A stretch of DNA of 64,000 nucleotides from Deinococcus detaillensis (GTDB taxonomy: Bacteria > Deinococcota > Deinococci > Deinococcales > Deinococcaceae). Location: NCBI RefSeq assembly GCF_007280555.1, contig NZ_VKDB01000004.1, positions 178,233 to 242,232 on the forward strand, in the 5' to 3' direction. Below the pieces are notes generated by a model. The model was not told where the DNA came from and did not search any database. It was given only the letters and a program-made list of their open reading frames with translations. The position numbers and the translations under genes are program-made. Positions 48,518 to 58,310 of the stretch are shown one piece after another (the stretch's first letter is position 1; each line of letters starts with the position of its first letter).

Positions 48518-49426
48518 ATGCAACTCGTCCACTCGCCCGCCGAGCTCCTCAGCGTCCTGCGGAAAGATCAAACCGGCACTCCCGAATCGCTCGGCTTGGT
48601 GCCGACTATGGGAGCGCTCCACGCCGGACACACCGAACTCATTCGCCGCGCCCGCGCCGAGAACACCCGCGTGGTGCTGAGCCTTTTTGTCAATCCCTTG
48701 CAGTTCGGCCCGCACGAAGACTTTGCCGCTTATCCCCGCGACCTCGCGGGCGACGCGCGGATAGCCGAGGACGCCGGGGTGGACATTTTGTTTGCGCCGC
48801 CGGTTAGTCAGATGTACTCTTCCGGTTTTGCTTCGCGGGTCAGCGTGGAAGGTGTCTCAGAGGGCTTTGACGGCGCGTCGCGGCCCGGTCACTTCACGGG
48901 AGTGGCCACGGTGGTGCTCAAGTTGCTCAACTTGGTGCAGCCGACCCGGGCTTACTTCGGCGAAAAAGACTGGCAGCAACTCGCGGTGGTGCGCCGGATG
49001 GTGCGCGATTTGAACGTGCCGGTGCAGATCGTGGGCGTGCCGACGGTACGCTCAGCGCTGCCAAATGAAACGGGACTGGCGCTCAGCAGCCGCAACACCT
49101 ACCTGAGCGCCGAGCAGCGCTCGCGGGCCGCCGTGCTTTCCCGGGCGCTGCGGGCCGCCCAAGCCCTTTACGCGGCGGGCGAGCGGCGCAGCCAAGCGCT
49201 CCTCTCTGCCGCCAGCGCCGAACTGGCGGGCGAAAGCGGCTTGACGCTGGATTACTTGGCCTTGGTGGACGGTGACATGAATGAGAGAGAATGGGTGGAT
49301 AATGAGGGAGTGTCTGCCGAGTCTTTAGCTGAATACCGCTTGTTGGTGGCCGCCCGCCTGTTTGGTGTGCGCCTGATTGACAATATGCCGCTCATTTCCG
49401 CCGACGCGCTCACGGCAGCGCTGTGA
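48518..49426 (+). CDS. panC: Pantothenate synthetase (pantoate-beta-alanine ligase)
   Basis: 302 residues. PTMGALHAGHTELIRRA is the HIGH-like motif, FVNPLQFGPHEDFAAYPR, FGEKDWQQLAVVRRMV and ALSSRNTYLS are conserved. It joins pantoate and beta-alanine for CoA synthesis. TACTTT (48502-48507) lies seven bases from a GTG (48515) and ten from the ATG (48518); either may start it. It is longer than the family norm of about 280 residues because of an insertion near the C terminus. Confidence 0.94.
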   Translation: MQLVHSPAELLSVLRKDQTGTPESLGLVPTMGALHAGHTELIRRARAENTRVVLSLFVNPLQFGPHEDFAAYPRDLAGDARIAEDAGVDILFAPPVSQMYSSGFASRVSVEGVSEGFDGASRPGHFTGVATVVLKLLNLVQPTRAYFGEKDWQQLAVVRRMVRDLNVPVQIVGVPTVRSALPNETGLALSSRNTYLSAEQRSRAAVLSRALRAAQALYAAGERRSQALLSAASAELAGESGLTLDYLALVDGDMNEREWVDNEGVSAESLAEYRLLVAARLFGVRLIDNMPLISADALTAAL

Positions 49427-49478
49427 ATAAGGCGGCGCTGTGCATGTGGAGTTCCCGTGAAGAAGGCCGCGACGTGAA

Positions 49479-50564
49479 GTGGGTGAAGCCGTGAACCTCG
49501 ACGAATTGCTGCGGCAAATGCTGTCGCGCCGCGTCAGCGACGTGCATTTACAAGCGGGCAGCCCGCCAACAGGCCGAATCGACGGTCAATTGGTGCAGTT
49601 CGGCACCCAGGTGCTGATGCCGCCGGAAACGCAGGCGCTGGCCCAGAGTATTCTCAGCCCCGATCAGTGGGAAGAGTTCGAGTACCGCAACGAACTCGAC
49701 ACCGCCTACAGCGTGCGCGGCATGGGCCGGTTCCGATGCAACGTGTTTCGTCAGCGCGGCGCAGTAGGCATCGTGATGCGGGTGGTCGGCGACAGTATTC
49801 CCAACTTCGAGTCCTTGGGCTTGCCGGTAGACGTGCTGCGGAGTTTTTCGGAGATGTCACGTGGCCTGATTCTCATCACTGGGCCGACCGGGTCGGGCAA
49901 GAGCACTACGATGGCCAGCATGGTTGATCACATCAACCGCAACTTTGCCTACAACATCATCACCATCGAAGACCCGATTGAGATTTTGCACCGCAACCAG
50001 CGCAGCATCGTGGCCCAGCGCGAAATCGGCTCAGACACCCGCGACTTTCGCACCGCCCTCAAGTTCGCCATGCGCCAAGACCCCGACGTGATCCTCATCG
50101 GCGAGATGCGCGACAAGGAAACGGTGGAAGCCGCCCTGACCGCCGCTCAAACCGGACACTTGGTGCTCTCTACCCTGCACACCTTGGACGCCATGCGGAC
50201 CATCAACCGCATCATCGACTTTTTTGCGCCGTATGAACGCGACCAGATTCGGGTGCTGCTGGCCGAATCGCTGGTGGGCGTGGTCAGCCAGCGCCTGCTG
50301 CGGCGGGCCGACGGCGTGGGCCGGGTGCTGGGCCACGAAGTGCTGATCAACACGCCACTCATCGCCGAATTTATCCGCGACGAAAACCGCACCCACGAAA
50401 TCAAAGACGCCCTGGTCGAAGACAACATCCGTGGGATGCACACCTTCGATCAAACTCTGCTGGAGCTGTACCGCAGCCAGATGATCACGCTGGAGGAAGC
50501 CAGCGACAACGCCAGCAGCCCCAGCGAGTTCAAGGTGATGGTCACGCGCTCCGGGATGCGCTGA
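49479..50564 (+). CDS. pilT: Type IV pilus retraction ATPase-like protein (PilT family)
   Basis: 361 residues. Walker A is ITGPTGSGKSTTMASM, followed by ITIEDPIE, Walker B DPDVILIGEMRDKETVEAALTAAQTGH and the His box STLHTLDAM. PilT depolymerises pili and drives twitching. The first GTG (49479) or the one at 49491 could be the start; neither has a strong ribosome site. No other pilus genes are beside it. Confidence 0.92.
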   Translation: MGEAVNLDELLRQMLSRRVSDVHLQAGSPPTGRIDGQLVQFGTQVLMPPETQALAQSILSPDQWEEFEYRNELDTAYSVRGMGRFRCNVFRQRGAVGIVMRVVGDSIPNFESLGLPVDVLRSFSEMSRGLILITGPTGSGKSTTMASMVDHINRNFAYNIITIEDPIEILHRNQRSIVAQREIGSDTRDFRTALKFAMRQDPDVILIGEMRDKETVEAALTAAQTGHLVLSTLHTLDAMRTINRIIDFFAPYERDQIRVLLAESLVGVVSQRLLRRADGVGRVLGHEVLINTPLIAEFIRDENRTHEIKDALVEDNIRGMHTFDQTLLELYRSQMITLEEASDNASSPSEFKVMVTRSGMR

Positions 50565-50578
50565 GCTAAAGAACCGAG

Positions 50579-51061
50579 TCATTCTGGCCAAGCGCCGAGC
50601 CCTTGACGCAGGGTCACGATCTGGCCGAGGTGGTAGGCGTTATGCACGGCGATATTCACCGCCAGCTTGTAGCCCACCGTCCAGCCGGGTTCGGTGTCGG
50701 TGGCCGGATAGATCAACTGTTCGAGGACTTCGGGCTGCTCGGTGTAGTTACGGAGCTGCCGCAGTACGGCCATAAAAGCACGAACCAAGTCGCTCCAAAC
50801 TTCTTCCGTCAGCTCTTCTTCAGCAAAGTGCGGCCATTCACTGAGCAGCTTTTCGTCTTTCCCCTCAATCAGCTTTAAGTTGAACTGCATGTTCTGAGTC
50901 ATGTGGGCCACGATCTCGGCGATGCTATGCGGCATGTTTGGCAGATGCGTGGCCGCTTGCTTGGCTTGCAAATGACCGGTGATCTGCTCAGCTGAAGCAA
51001 ACTCGGTGTGGCCCAGCATGGCGCTCAGGGTGTCAGGCGGTGGCCCACGCAAGATATTCAT
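50579..51061 (-). CDS. DinB-fold protein
   Basis: 160 residues of the DinB four-helix bundle. Candidate metal His: in SIAEIVAHMTQNM and NIAVHNAYHLGQIVTL. Minus-strand TAACTT (51067-51072) ends five bases before the ATG. It is divergent from mnmE. The first DinB homologue in the window (2419) sits in the nuo operon and is only distantly similar. Confidence 0.8.
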   Translation of the reverse strand: MNILRGPPPDTLSAMLGHTEFASAEQITGHLQAKQAATHLPNMPHSIAEIVAHMTQNMQFNLKLIEGKDEKLLSEWPHFAEEELTEEVWSDLVRAFMAVLRQLRNYTEQPEVLEQLIYPATDTEPGWTVGYKLAVNIAVHNAYHLGQIVTLRQGLGAWPE

Positions 51062-51066
51062 CCCCT

Positions 51067-51093
51067 AAGTTAGCGCCCGCGCTCTGCTAGCCT
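51067..51093. promoter_or_regulatory. Divergent leaderless promoters for the DinB gene and mnmE
   Basis: Minus TAACTT (51067-51072), five bases from ATG 51061; plus TAGCCT (51088-51093), six bases from ATG 51100. The entire intergenic gap is 38 bp. Confidence 0.65.
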
Positions 51094-51099
51094 CTGCTC

Positions 51100-52407
51100 A
51101 TGACCGGACTCTCAGACACCATCGCCGCCATCGCCACCGCGCCGGGAAGCGCCGGAGTCGGCATCGTGCGCCTCAGCGGCCCGCTGGCCCTCACGCTGGC
51201 CGACGCCGTGTTCAGCGGGCGCAGCAAGCCGAGCCGCAGCAAAGGCGGGCGCTTTTTGTATGGTGCATTTGTAGACGCGCAGGGCCAGACGCTCGACGAA
51301 GGTCTGTGCCTGGTGTTCCGCGCTCCGCACAGCTACACCGGCGAGGACGTGGCCGAACTCCAATCGCACGGCAGTCCGGCGGTATTGGCCCGTCTGCTTT
51401 CCCGCGTGCTGGAAGTCGGAGCGCGGCCCGCGCGGCCCGGCGAGTTTACTTTGCGGGCTTACCTCGGCGGGCGGCTCGATTTGACTCAGGCCGAGGCGGT
51501 GCTCTCGCTGGTCAACGCCCAGACCGAAGCGGCCCGCCGGCAAGCCTCACTCGGCCTGACCGGAGCGCTGGCGGCGCGGGTGGAGAGCATCGCCGTCAGC
51601 GTGACCCGCACTCTGTCTGCCATTCAAGCGATGCTGGATTACCCCGAAGAAGGCGTGCCGGAAGAAGAACGGGAAGTGCCGCTGGCACAGGCTGAGGCCG
51701 AACTCAGCGCTTTGATCGGCACCGCCCGCGCCGGACAGGTCGCCACTCGCGGCGCAAAGCTGGCCATCTTGGGCCGCCCCAACGCCGGAAAATCCAGTTT
51801 GCTCAATGCCCTCTTGGGCTACGAGCGCAGCATTGTCACGCCGCTGGCCGGCACCACCCGCGATTACTTGGAAGCCCAGCTCGAACTCGCCGGCGTGCCG
51901 ATTACGCTGATCGACACAGCGGGCTTACGCGAAACCACCGACGAAATCGAGGCGGCGGGGGTGCGCCAAGCCGAGCGACTGGGACAGAGCGCCGACTTGG
52001 TGCTGCGACTCGAAGACGGCAGCGCTGAGCGTGAGCCGCTGAATTTAGCGGGCGAGGTGGCGACGATCTTGGTGCAGACCAAAGCCGATTTGCCGCTTTG
52101 TTGGGCAGCGCCTGACGCCATTACCGTCAGCGCGGTGACTGGGCAGGGCCTGCCGGAACTGCGCGAAGCGGTGCGCTCGGCGCTGCTGGGCAGTGAAACG
52201 CGGGGTGAAGCGTGGCTGACCACCGAACGCCAAGCCGACGCCGCCCGCCGCGCCCTGACGCACATCACTGCCGCCCGGCACCTGCCCGACGACTTGGCCA
52301 GCTACGAACTCGAACAGGGCCTGCTGGCGCTGGCCGAACTGACCGGACGTGACGTGCAAGAAGACGTGGTGGACGCGGTATTTAGAAATTTTTGCGTGGG
52401 CAAATAG
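51100..52407 (+). CDS. mnmE: tRNA modification GTPase MnmE
   Basis: 435 residues. With MnmG it modifies the wobble uridine of several tRNAs. The N-terminal tetrahydrofolate domain begins [22 protein letters not shown]. The G domain shows G1 [13 protein letters not shown]2 [14 protein letters not shown]3 [13 protein letters not shown] and a G4-like QTKADL. The C-terminal motif FCVGK provides the catalytic Cys. Confidence 0.95.
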   Translation: MTGLSDTIAAIATAPGSAGVGIVRLSGPLALTLADAVFSGRSKPSRSKGGRFLYGAFVDAQGQTLDEGLCLVFRAPHSYTGEDVAELQSHGSPAVLARLLSRVLEVGARPARPGEFTLRAYLGGRLDLTQAEAVLSLVNAQTEAARRQASLGLTGALAARVESIAVSVTRTLSAIQAMLDYPEEGVPEEEREVPLAQAEAELSALIGTARAGQVATRGAKLAILGRPNAGKSSLLNALLGYERSIVTPLAGTTRDYLEAQLELAGVPITLIDTAGLRETTDEIEAAGVRQAERLGQSADLVLRLEDGSAEREPLNLAGEVATILVQTKADLPLCWAAPDAITVSAVTGQGLPELREAVRSALLGSETRGEAWLTTERQADAARRALTHITAARHLPDDLASYELEQGLLALAELTGRDVQEDVVDAVFRNFCVGK

Positions 52408-52447
52408 CGCTCACTCTGGCGGCAGCTGACCTCAACGGCAACTCACC

Positions 52448-53593
52448 TCAACGGCTGTCGCGCAGTTCTTGCTGCGCCCGTTTGATGCTGCCGCGTGCCG
52501 TCATGGCCGGAGCGCTGATGCCCAAGGCGGTCATCTGCCAGCCGCCGCCCGCAGCGGAGCGGCTCAGGCGACTCATCAGCATTCCGGTGGTCGCCTCACC
52601 GCCGCTGAGATCAAAGTGGGCCAGTTCCTGCTTGGTCTCGGTCACGAACAGGCGGCAAAAAGCCCGCTTCACGTCACTGAATTTGTGACCCGAAAACGCA
52701 TTGACCACGAACACCAGATGCGCCGCCCGCTCCGGCAGTTTGCTCAGCTCGACAAAGATCACCTCGTCGTCGCCCTCGCCCGCGCCGGTCAGGTTGTCGC
52801 CGGAGTGCCTGACCGACTTGTTGCTGCTGTTCAGGCGCATAAAAAAGACGGTTTCGAGGTGCTTGAACTCCTCGTCGAACAGCAGGCATCCGGCGTCCAG
52901 ATCGATGCTCCCCTTGCCACCAGCCGCGTCCCAGCCCAGACCCATGCTCAGAAAATCGAGGTCGGGTGCGCCGTCTTCTTTGCGGAGCGACACCTGCTCA
53001 CCCTTTTTGAGCGAAATCGGTTTGCTGAGGCTGACCACTTTGACCAGACTGACGCTGGAAGCTGGAGTGGGCGGCGTAGGTGGAGCGGCCTGCGTGGGGG
53101 CTTCCTCGCTGGCGGCTTCGACCTCGCCACCAAAATACCCGATCAAGTCGGCCAACCCTCCTGCAAACCCCTGCCCGACGGCGGCCAATTTCCACTCACC
53201 TCTATGGCGGTAAAGTTCCAGCAGCATGGCAGCCTTCTCATTTTGAAAAGCGCTGAGCGGCTCGAACGAGAAGCTCGCGACCTCGGCCCTCAGCACCCCA
53301 GCCCGTTTAAGCGGCCACTCGTCGTGGCTGGCCGTCAGCATCAAGCGTTCGACGCCCTGCAACTTGGTCAGGTCAAGGCGGAAGGTGGCTTCGCGCTCCC
53401 CAAACTGCCCCGACACGCCGCCGCCCGGCAAGCTGGGATTGTTGTAAAACACGATACTTTCGTCACCCGACATCTGCCTCTCGCCGTCCAGAGCGAACAA
53501 ACTGATATCGAGGCCGGGTAGATCGTGCTGGACACGCAGTTCGAGTTGGGTCTGGGTCAGCGGCTGCTTTTCTCCAGCTTGGAGTGAGGTCAT
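52448..53593 (-). CDS. Two-domain TerD-family stress protein
   Basis: 381 residues with two TerD/TerA-like calcium-binding domains: residues about 15-155 (HDLPGLDISLFALD, IVFYNNPSLPGGGV) and about 190-350 (LKKGEQVSLRKEDGAPDLDFLSMGLGWD, SVRHSGDNLTGAGEGDDEVIFVEL), joined by a Pro/Ala/Thr linker. TerD proteins act in tellurite and envelope stress, often in ter clusters; no other ter gene is near. Minus TAAACT (53600-53605) ends six bases before the ATG. Confidence 0.88.
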   Translation of the reverse strand: MTSLQAGEKQPLTQTQLELRVQHDLPGLDISLFALDGERQMSGDESIVFYNNPSLPGGGVSGQFGEREATFRLDLTKLQGVERLMLTASHDEWPLKRAGVLRAEVASFSFEPLSAFQNEKAAMLLELYRHRGEWKLAAVGQGFAGGLADLIGYFGGEVEAASEEAPTQAAPPTPPTPASSVSLVKVVSLSKPISLKKGEQVSLRKEDGAPDLDFLSMGLGWDAAGGKGSIDLDAGCLLFDEEFKHLETVFFMRLNSSNKSVRHSGDNLTGAGEGDDEVIFVELSKLPERAAHLVFVVNAFSGHKFSDVKRAFCRLFVTETKQELAHFDLSGGEATTGMLMSRLSRSAAGGGWQMTALGISAPAMTARGSIKRAQQELRDSR

Positions 53594-53680
53594 GGCCTCA
53601 GTTTAAAGGCTGCGGGCAACCCTGAATGCCTCCAACGACTCAGGGCGTTCCAAGGTCATTCCGCTCAACACATCACCTTT

Positions 53681-53731
53681 CTTGAGTGCCGTCATGTTAA
53701 TCTTGAAGTATCGCGGCGGCCTTCCTAGACC
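53681..53731 (+). promoter_or_regulatory. dnaJ promoter with a HAIR-like half-site
   Basis: TTGAAG (53703-53708), 17 bp, TAGACC (53726-53731) form a candidate promoter. CTTGAGT at 53681-53687 is identical to one half of the HspR operator; no matching ACTCAAG partner was found nearby. Confidence 0.45.
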
Positions 53732-53757
53732 CGGCCTCCGCACATCTTTGAGGTGTT

Positions 53758-54873
53758 ATGAACGTGGATTACTATGAACTGCTGGCCGTCTCACGCAGCG
53801 CCAGCGGCGACGAAATCAAAAGCTCTTACCGCAAACTGGCCCTGAAGTTTCACCCCGACCGCAACAAAGAAGCCGGAGCAGTCGAACAGTTTACCAAGAT
53901 CAACGAAGCCTACGCGGTGCTGAGCGACGCTGAAAAGCGTGCCCACTACGACCGCTTCGGCAGTGCGCCGAGCGCGTCGGGTATGCCGGGCGGCGACCCA
54001 TTCGGCGGCGCGGCGGGCTTTGATCCGATGGACATTTTTGAGCAGTTGTTCGGCGGCGCAGTGAGCGCACGTGGGCGGCGCGGCCCAGCACGCGGCGACG
54101 ACATCGAAACCGAAATCACCGTGACGCTGGAGCAGGCCCGCGTCGGTGCGGAAGTGCCGGTGCAAGTCGACCGCCTCAGCGAGTGCGAGCATTGCCACGG
54201 CCAAAAATCCGAGCCGGGAGGCAAGCCGCCGCGCACTTGCCCGGCCTGCAAAGGCGCTGGCCAAGTACAGGCGCAGGCCCGCACTATTTTCGGCAACATC
54301 ATGACCCAGCAGCCCTGCCAAACTTGCCGGGGCGCGGGTCAGATCATCGAAGAGCCGTGTACGGTCTGCCGTGGGCGCGGGCATACCCTCAAGTCCGAAA
54401 CCGTCAAAGTCGCCCTCCCCAAAGGCATCGACGAGGGCTACCGCATCCGGGTGGCGGGCATGGGACACGAAGGAGCGGGCGGCGCGGGCGACTTGTATGT
54501 GCATATCGAGATGGCCAAACACAGCGACCTTCAGCGCGAAGCCGAACACCTGATTTTTCCGGCCAAGATCAGCTTTCCCAAAGCGGCGCTCGGCGGCCAA
54601 ATCACCGTGCCCACCCTCGACGGCCCGCAAGTGGTCGACGTCAAGCCCGGCACCCAGCACGGCGAACTCCACCGCCTACGCGGACAAGGCATGCCCCGTT
54701 TGCAGGGCAGCGGCAGCGGCGACTTGGTGGTGATCTACGAGGTGATCGTGCCCAAAACCTTCACGCCCGAAGCCCGCGAGGCGCTGGCCAGTTACGCCCG
54801 TGCCAGCGGCGAAGAAGTGTCGGAGCAGCACGGCTTTTTCGATAAGATCGGCAAGATTTTTAGAGGAGACTGA
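53758..54873 (+). CDS. dnaJ: Chaperone protein DnaJ
   Basis: 371 residues. A J domain with the HPD tripeptide ([12 protein letters not shown]), a Gly/Phe-rich segment (about 65-95), and four zinc-finger repeats ([31 protein letters not shown]) make it a class A DnaJ. It stimulates DnaK. The ATG has GAGGTG close upstream. No dnaK or grpE is adjacent; hspR lies 10 kb away. Confidence 0.95.
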   Translation: MNVDYYELLAVSRSASGDEIKSSYRKLALKFHPDRNKEAGAVEQFTKINEAYAVLSDAEKRAHYDRFGSAPSASGMPGGDPFGGAAGFDPMDIFEQLFGGAVSARGRRGPARGDDIETEITVTLEQARVGAEVPVQVDRLSECEHCHGQKSEPGGKPPRTCPACKGAGQVQAQARTIFGNIMTQQPCQTCRGAGQIIEEPCTVCRGRGHTLKSETVKVALPKGIDEGYRIRVAGMGHEGAGGAGDLYVHIEMAKHSDLQREAEHLIFPAKISFPKAALGGQITVPTLDGPQVVDVKPGTQHGELHRLRGQGMPRLQGSGSGDLVVIYEVIVPKTFTPEAREALASYARASGEEVSEQHGFFDKIGKIFRGD

Positions 54874-54884
54874 GTTTTTTAGAT

Positions 54885-54922
54885 CAAGCGCCCGCCTTCC
54901 AATTCGGAAAGGCGGGCGCTTG
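54885..54922 (+). terminator. Hairpin after dnaJ
   Basis: CAAGCGCCCGCCTT (54885-54898) pairs with AAGGCGGGCGCTTG (54909-54922), 14 bp. No T run follows; TTTTTT precedes it, so it may rather act on the other strand or stabilise RNA. Confidence 0.6.
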
Positions 54923-54959
54923 ACGGTTAAAGAGCCGTCACGGGGAGGTAAGCTTAGGC

Positions 54960-55124
54960 ATGACAGACTTCCTGATTCTGGTTTTCCTGATTGGTGCGCC
55001 TGCCTGGCTGACCTTCCAGTTCGTCAAAGCACGCCCTGTCATTGAGAGCAAGGGACGGTTTTCCGATCCTCTTACGGGAGCTTTCTATTCCGTACCAGAA
55101 ACCTGCCCGCAACGGTTCAAGTAA
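54960..55124 (+). CDS. Proposed small single-helix membrane protein (54 residues)
   Basis: Begins MTDFLILVFLIGAPAWLTF (one membrane helix), then a polar tail ending PETCPQRFK. TAAGCT (54949-54954) ends five bases before the ATG, and GGGGAGG lies 11 bases upstream. Too short for usual gene-calling limits. No family known. Confidence 0.55.
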   Translation: MTDFLILVFLIGAPAWLTFQFVKARPVIESKGRFSDPLTGAFYSVPETCPQRFK

Positions 55125-55151
55125 CCGGGCAGTCCAGCAGCACTGAGCTGT

Positions 55152-55727
55152 TTACTTCATCGGCACCAAGTTGGCGTTGGGCCAATCGGTATCGCCAATG
55201 CGCTTCAGCACCATCTGAAAATTGCGAACGGGGGGCTGATCTTTGGTGATATTCTCGCCGGTTTCTGTCCAGGTGCCGTCTTTGAATACTGCCGTATAAC
55301 GCAGCGTTGTCGGCCCTTGCGGAATTTCCCAGATGTAGCCGTCAGCGGTTGGCTTGAACATAAACTTGCCCGCATATCCTCCAGAAAACGAAGTGATGCT
55401 GAACGTTTTTTCGTAAGAATCGTAAGCAACAACGGCGAAGGCGTCGAAACTGGCCGCGCCGTTGGCTTCGTAGCCGCGCCCTTGCAAAACTTTGAGCGTG
55501 CCGTCTTGTACCGGGCCAATTCGCTCGGTTTGGGTGATGGCGTGGGTTTTGCCGTCCGGCAAGATAATGGTCGCTGGGCCGCGCCATTCACCGTTCATCC
55601 AGGCCAGCGGGGCCATCATTTTTTGCTGATCGGCTTTGAGCTGGTCTGGATTCATCTGCTGAGCAAAGGCCGCAGCGCTCAGACTGAGGACCACGAGCGC
55701 AAACACTGCTTTGAAAGAACCGGACAT
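55152..55727 (-). CDS. Secreted protein of unknown function, DUF1579-like
   Basis: 191 residues with a cleavable signal peptide (SFKAVFALVVLSLSAAAFAQQ). The mature part, MAPLAWMNGEWRGPATI ... HAITQTERIGPVQDGTLKVLQGRG ... FSITSFSGGYAGKFMF, resembles the lipocalin-like DUF1579 family. The ATG at 55727 has AAAGGAG five bases upstream. Function unknown. Confidence 0.72.
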   Translation of the reverse strand: MSGSFKAVFALVVLSLSAAAFAQQMNPDQLKADQQKMMAPLAWMNGEWRGPATIILPDGKTHAITQTERIGPVQDGTLKVLQGRGYEANGAASFDAFAVVAYDSYEKTFSITSFSGGYAGKFMFKPTADGYIWEIPQGPTTLRYTAVFKDGTWTETGENITKDQPPVRNFQMVLKRIGDTDWPNANLVPMK

Positions 55728-55904
55728 GCGAACTCCTTTGAGCTCAAAAGTCGAGGACAACCCCTCATCAACCGCGTGGATGATGTACAGGGTCAGTATT
55801 CGCCCCAAAAATGTGAGATGCAATACCGTCTGACCCTTACACCCTCAATAAATGAAGCCGCCGTTGATGTGTCGGCGGCCTAGAATTTGGGTTGTGGATG
55901 TGGG

Positions 55905-56354
55905 TCAGTCTGTCTTGACTTCGCCCTGCGGCCCGATCTTGAGCGTCGGCGTGCCCAACTCGGCTGCCAGATTGAGCGTGCTCAAATAGTTCTGCAACGT
56001 CTCCGGCAACTCGGCCACCTTCAGCGGTGTGCGCGGCCAAGCGGCCAAGCGGTAGACCCCCGCCTCCCCCGGCACCGCGTCATAAACGAATGTTCCGCGT
56101 TGCTGCGGCCCGGCCAGGTGCGCGTCGAAGCCGCCTGCCGGGGCGTTGACTTCTTCGCGCTCCGGCAAGGTGTCGATGTAGACGTGCAGGGCTTCGAGCA
56201 GTTCCTCGCTGGCCAGCGCCGCCTGCGGCACCGTATCGTCACCCGCCGCCAAAAACTGCGCGACGTGTCCGGCTTCGTCACAGGCAAACCAATCGAACTC
56301 CACGCCGCTGATTTCCTGCCTGGTAATCACCTTGTGTTGGGCAATGTCGGTCAC
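55905..56354 (-). CDS. Hypothetical protein downstream of pgm
   Basis: 149 acidic residues, no recognised motif; [21 protein letters not shown] near the N terminus is its most striking stretch. Its start overlaps the pgm stop by four bases, so it is probably co-translated with phosphoglucomutase. Confidence 0.7.
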   Translation of the reverse strand: MTDIAQHKVITRQEISGVEFDWFACDEAGHVAQFLAAGDDTVPQAALASEELLEALHVYIDTLPEREEVNAPAGGFDAHLAGPQQRGTFVYDAVPGEAGVYRLAAWPRTPLKVAELPETLQNYLSTLNLAAELGTPTLKIGPQGEVKTD

Positions 56355-58003
56355 TTTCCGACTCCCAGAGCGGCGTTGACCACCTGCTCGGCTTCGCGCA
56401 TGACTTCTCCAAGGTGCGCCTCACCTTTCCAACTCTCGGCGTAGATTTTGTAAATGTCTTCGGTGCCGCTGGGCCGCGCCGCGAACCAGGCAAACTCGGT
56501 GGTGACTTTTAAACCACCAACCTTCTCATTGTTGCCCGGAGCGCGGGTCAGCTTGGCCGTGATGGGGTCGCCGGCCAGCGTGGTGGCGCTGACTTGTTCG
56601 GGGCTGAGATTGCTCAGGATCTTCTTGGCCTCAGCGCTGGCCGGAGCGTCAGCGCGGCTGTAAGCGCTGCTGCCGAATTTGGCGCTCAGGTCGGCAAAGT
56701 GCTGCGAAGGCGTCTTGCCGGTTTTGGCAGTGATCTCAGCGGCCAGCAGGCCCATGATCAGGCCGTCTTTGTCGGTACTCCAAGGCCGTCCGTCCATCTT
56801 CAGGAAGCTCGCACCCGCCGATTCTTCGCCGCCGAAGCCGAGCGTGCCGGTCAGCAGGCCTTCCACGAAATACTTGAAGCCGACCGGCACTTCCACCAGT
56901 TTGCGTCCCAAGTCGGCGGCCACTTTGTCGATCAGGCTGCTGGACACCAACGTCTTGCCGACGCCTGCCGTCTGGGGCCAGCCGGGACGGTTGGCAAACA
57001 GGTAGTTGATGGCGACGGCCAAATAATGATTGGGATTCATCAAACCGTCAGGTGTGACAATGCCGTGCCGGTCGGCGTCGGGGTCGTTGCCAATTGCCAC
57101 ATCAAAGTCATCTTTGAGTGAGAGCAGCGAGGCCATGGCATACGGACTGGAGCAGTCCATTCTGATTTTGCCGTCTTTGTCTACGGTCATAAACGAAAAG
57201 GCCGGGTCTACTTTTTCGTTGACGATGGTGAGCTTGAGATTCCAGCGTTTTTGTATGGCTTCCCAAACCGGCAAGCTGCTGCCGCCCAGTGGATCGACGC
57301 CGATATTGACGCCCGCTTCACGAATGGCGTCAAGGTCAATGATTTCCGGCAATCCTTCTACATAAGGCGTGATGAAATCAAACTCGGCGGCGGCTTCGAG
57401 CGCTTCGGCATAACTGGCGGTCTTGACCTCTTTATTGCCGCCCCTAAGCAGTTCATTGGCGCGGTCTTGCACGCCCTTGGTCACGTCGGTATCGGCTGGG
57501 CCGCCGCTGGGCGGGTTGTACTTGAAGCCGCCGTCTTGGGGGGGATTGTGGCTCGGCGTGATCACTATGCCGTCGGCCTTGCCGATGTGATTCTCGCCGT
57601 CCGCGCCGGAGTTGTAACTCAAAATGGCGTGGCTGATCAGCGGCGTGGGGGTGAAAGCTCCGCCCTTGCTGCGCCGCACGTCGACCCCATTGGCCACCAG
57701 TACCCGCAGGGCCGAAGCCAGCGCCGGTTCGCTCAGGGCGTGGGTGTCGGCCCCGATAAACAGCGGCCCGTGAATGCCCGCCGCTGCGCGGTACTCGGCC
57801 ACCGCCTGCGACACCGCCAAAATATGGGCCTCGGTAAACGAGCCGTCTAAGCTGCTGCCCCGGTGCCCGCTGGTGCCAAAGGCGACTCGCTGAGCGGGGT
57901 CGCTGACATCGGGCGTCACTTCGTAGTATCTGGTCAGCAGCAAGGGAATATTGGTCAGGATGCGTTGCGGCGCGACTTTGCCCGCGAGTTCTGAAATGGC
58001 CAT
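56351..58003 (-). CDS. pgm: Phosphoglucomutase, alpha-D-glucose-specific
   Basis: 550 residues interconverting glucose 1- and 6-phosphate. [10 protein letters not shown] (substrate loop), [20 protein letters not shown] with the phosphoserine, metal loop [18 protein letters not shown] and [12 protein letters not shown] are present. The ATG at 58003 (MAISELAGK) has GGAGG seven bases upstream. A candidate -10 TAAACT lies at 58040-58045. Confidence 0.95.
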   Translation of the reverse strand: MAISELAGKVAPQRILTNIPLLLTRYYEVTPDVSDPAQRVAFGTSGHRGSSLDGSFTEAHILAVSQAVAEYRAAAGIHGPLFIGADTHALSEPALASALRVLVANGVDVRRSKGGAFTPTPLISHAILSYNSGADGENHIGKADGIVITPSHNPPQDGGFKYNPPSGGPADTDVTKGVQDRANELLRGGNKEVKTASYAEALEAAAEFDFITPYVEGLPEIIDLDAIREAGVNIGVDPLGGSSLPVWEAIQKRWNLKLTIVNEKVDPAFSFMTVDKDGKIRMDCSSPYAMASLLSLKDDFDVAIGNDPDADRHGIVTPDGLMNPNHYLAVAINYLFANRPGWPQTAGVGKTLVSSSLIDKVAADLGRKLVEVPVGFKYFVEGLLTGTLGFGGEESAGASFLKMDGRPWSTDKDGLIMGLLAAEITAKTGKTPSQHFADLSAKFGSSAYSRADAPASAEAKKILSNLSPEQVSATTLAGDPITAKLTRAPGNNEKVGGLKVTTEFAWFAARPSGTEDIYKIYAESWKGEAHLGEVMREAEQVVNAALGVGK

Positions 58004-58176
58004 GTTGGTGCCTCCGTGAGTCAAAGGTTGATCTGACTCAGTTTAACGGCACGGTAGCGTTGGTAGCACAGCAGAGCAGCGGCGCTTTGATGGATTCAGC
58101 GCTGAGCTTGCTGAAGCAACGGGTTTCCGTTGGCCTGCATCCAAAGCTCGCGCAAAGGGTTTGTTAGGCTAATCCC

Positions 58177-58287
58177 ATGCGCGATTTTTGGGATTACTGG
58201 TGGCGGCTCTTCAAATTGATCGCGGGCGTGATCGCTATTCCGCTGGTGCTGTACCTACTCCTGCTGTGGGCGGGCGTTTTCAAGTAG
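58177..58287 (+). CDS. Proposed very small membrane protein (36 residues)
   Basis: Begins [17 protein letters not shown] and ends [10 protein letters not shown]: an aromatic amphipathic start and one membrane helix. TAGGCT (58165-58170) ends six bases before the ATG. Well below common annotation limits; no family known. Confidence 0.5.
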   Translation: MRDFWDYWWRLFKLIAGVIAIPLVLYLLLLWAGVFK

Positions 58288-58310
58288 CGGCTGGCGGAGC
58301 TCAGAACAGC

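Noticed and set aside
52429..52455. Two copies of ACCTCAACGGC, 16 bp apart, between mnmE and the TerD gene
   Set aside because: Very short, at the junction of two converging genes, and partly inside the TerD stop region; no structure or function suggested.
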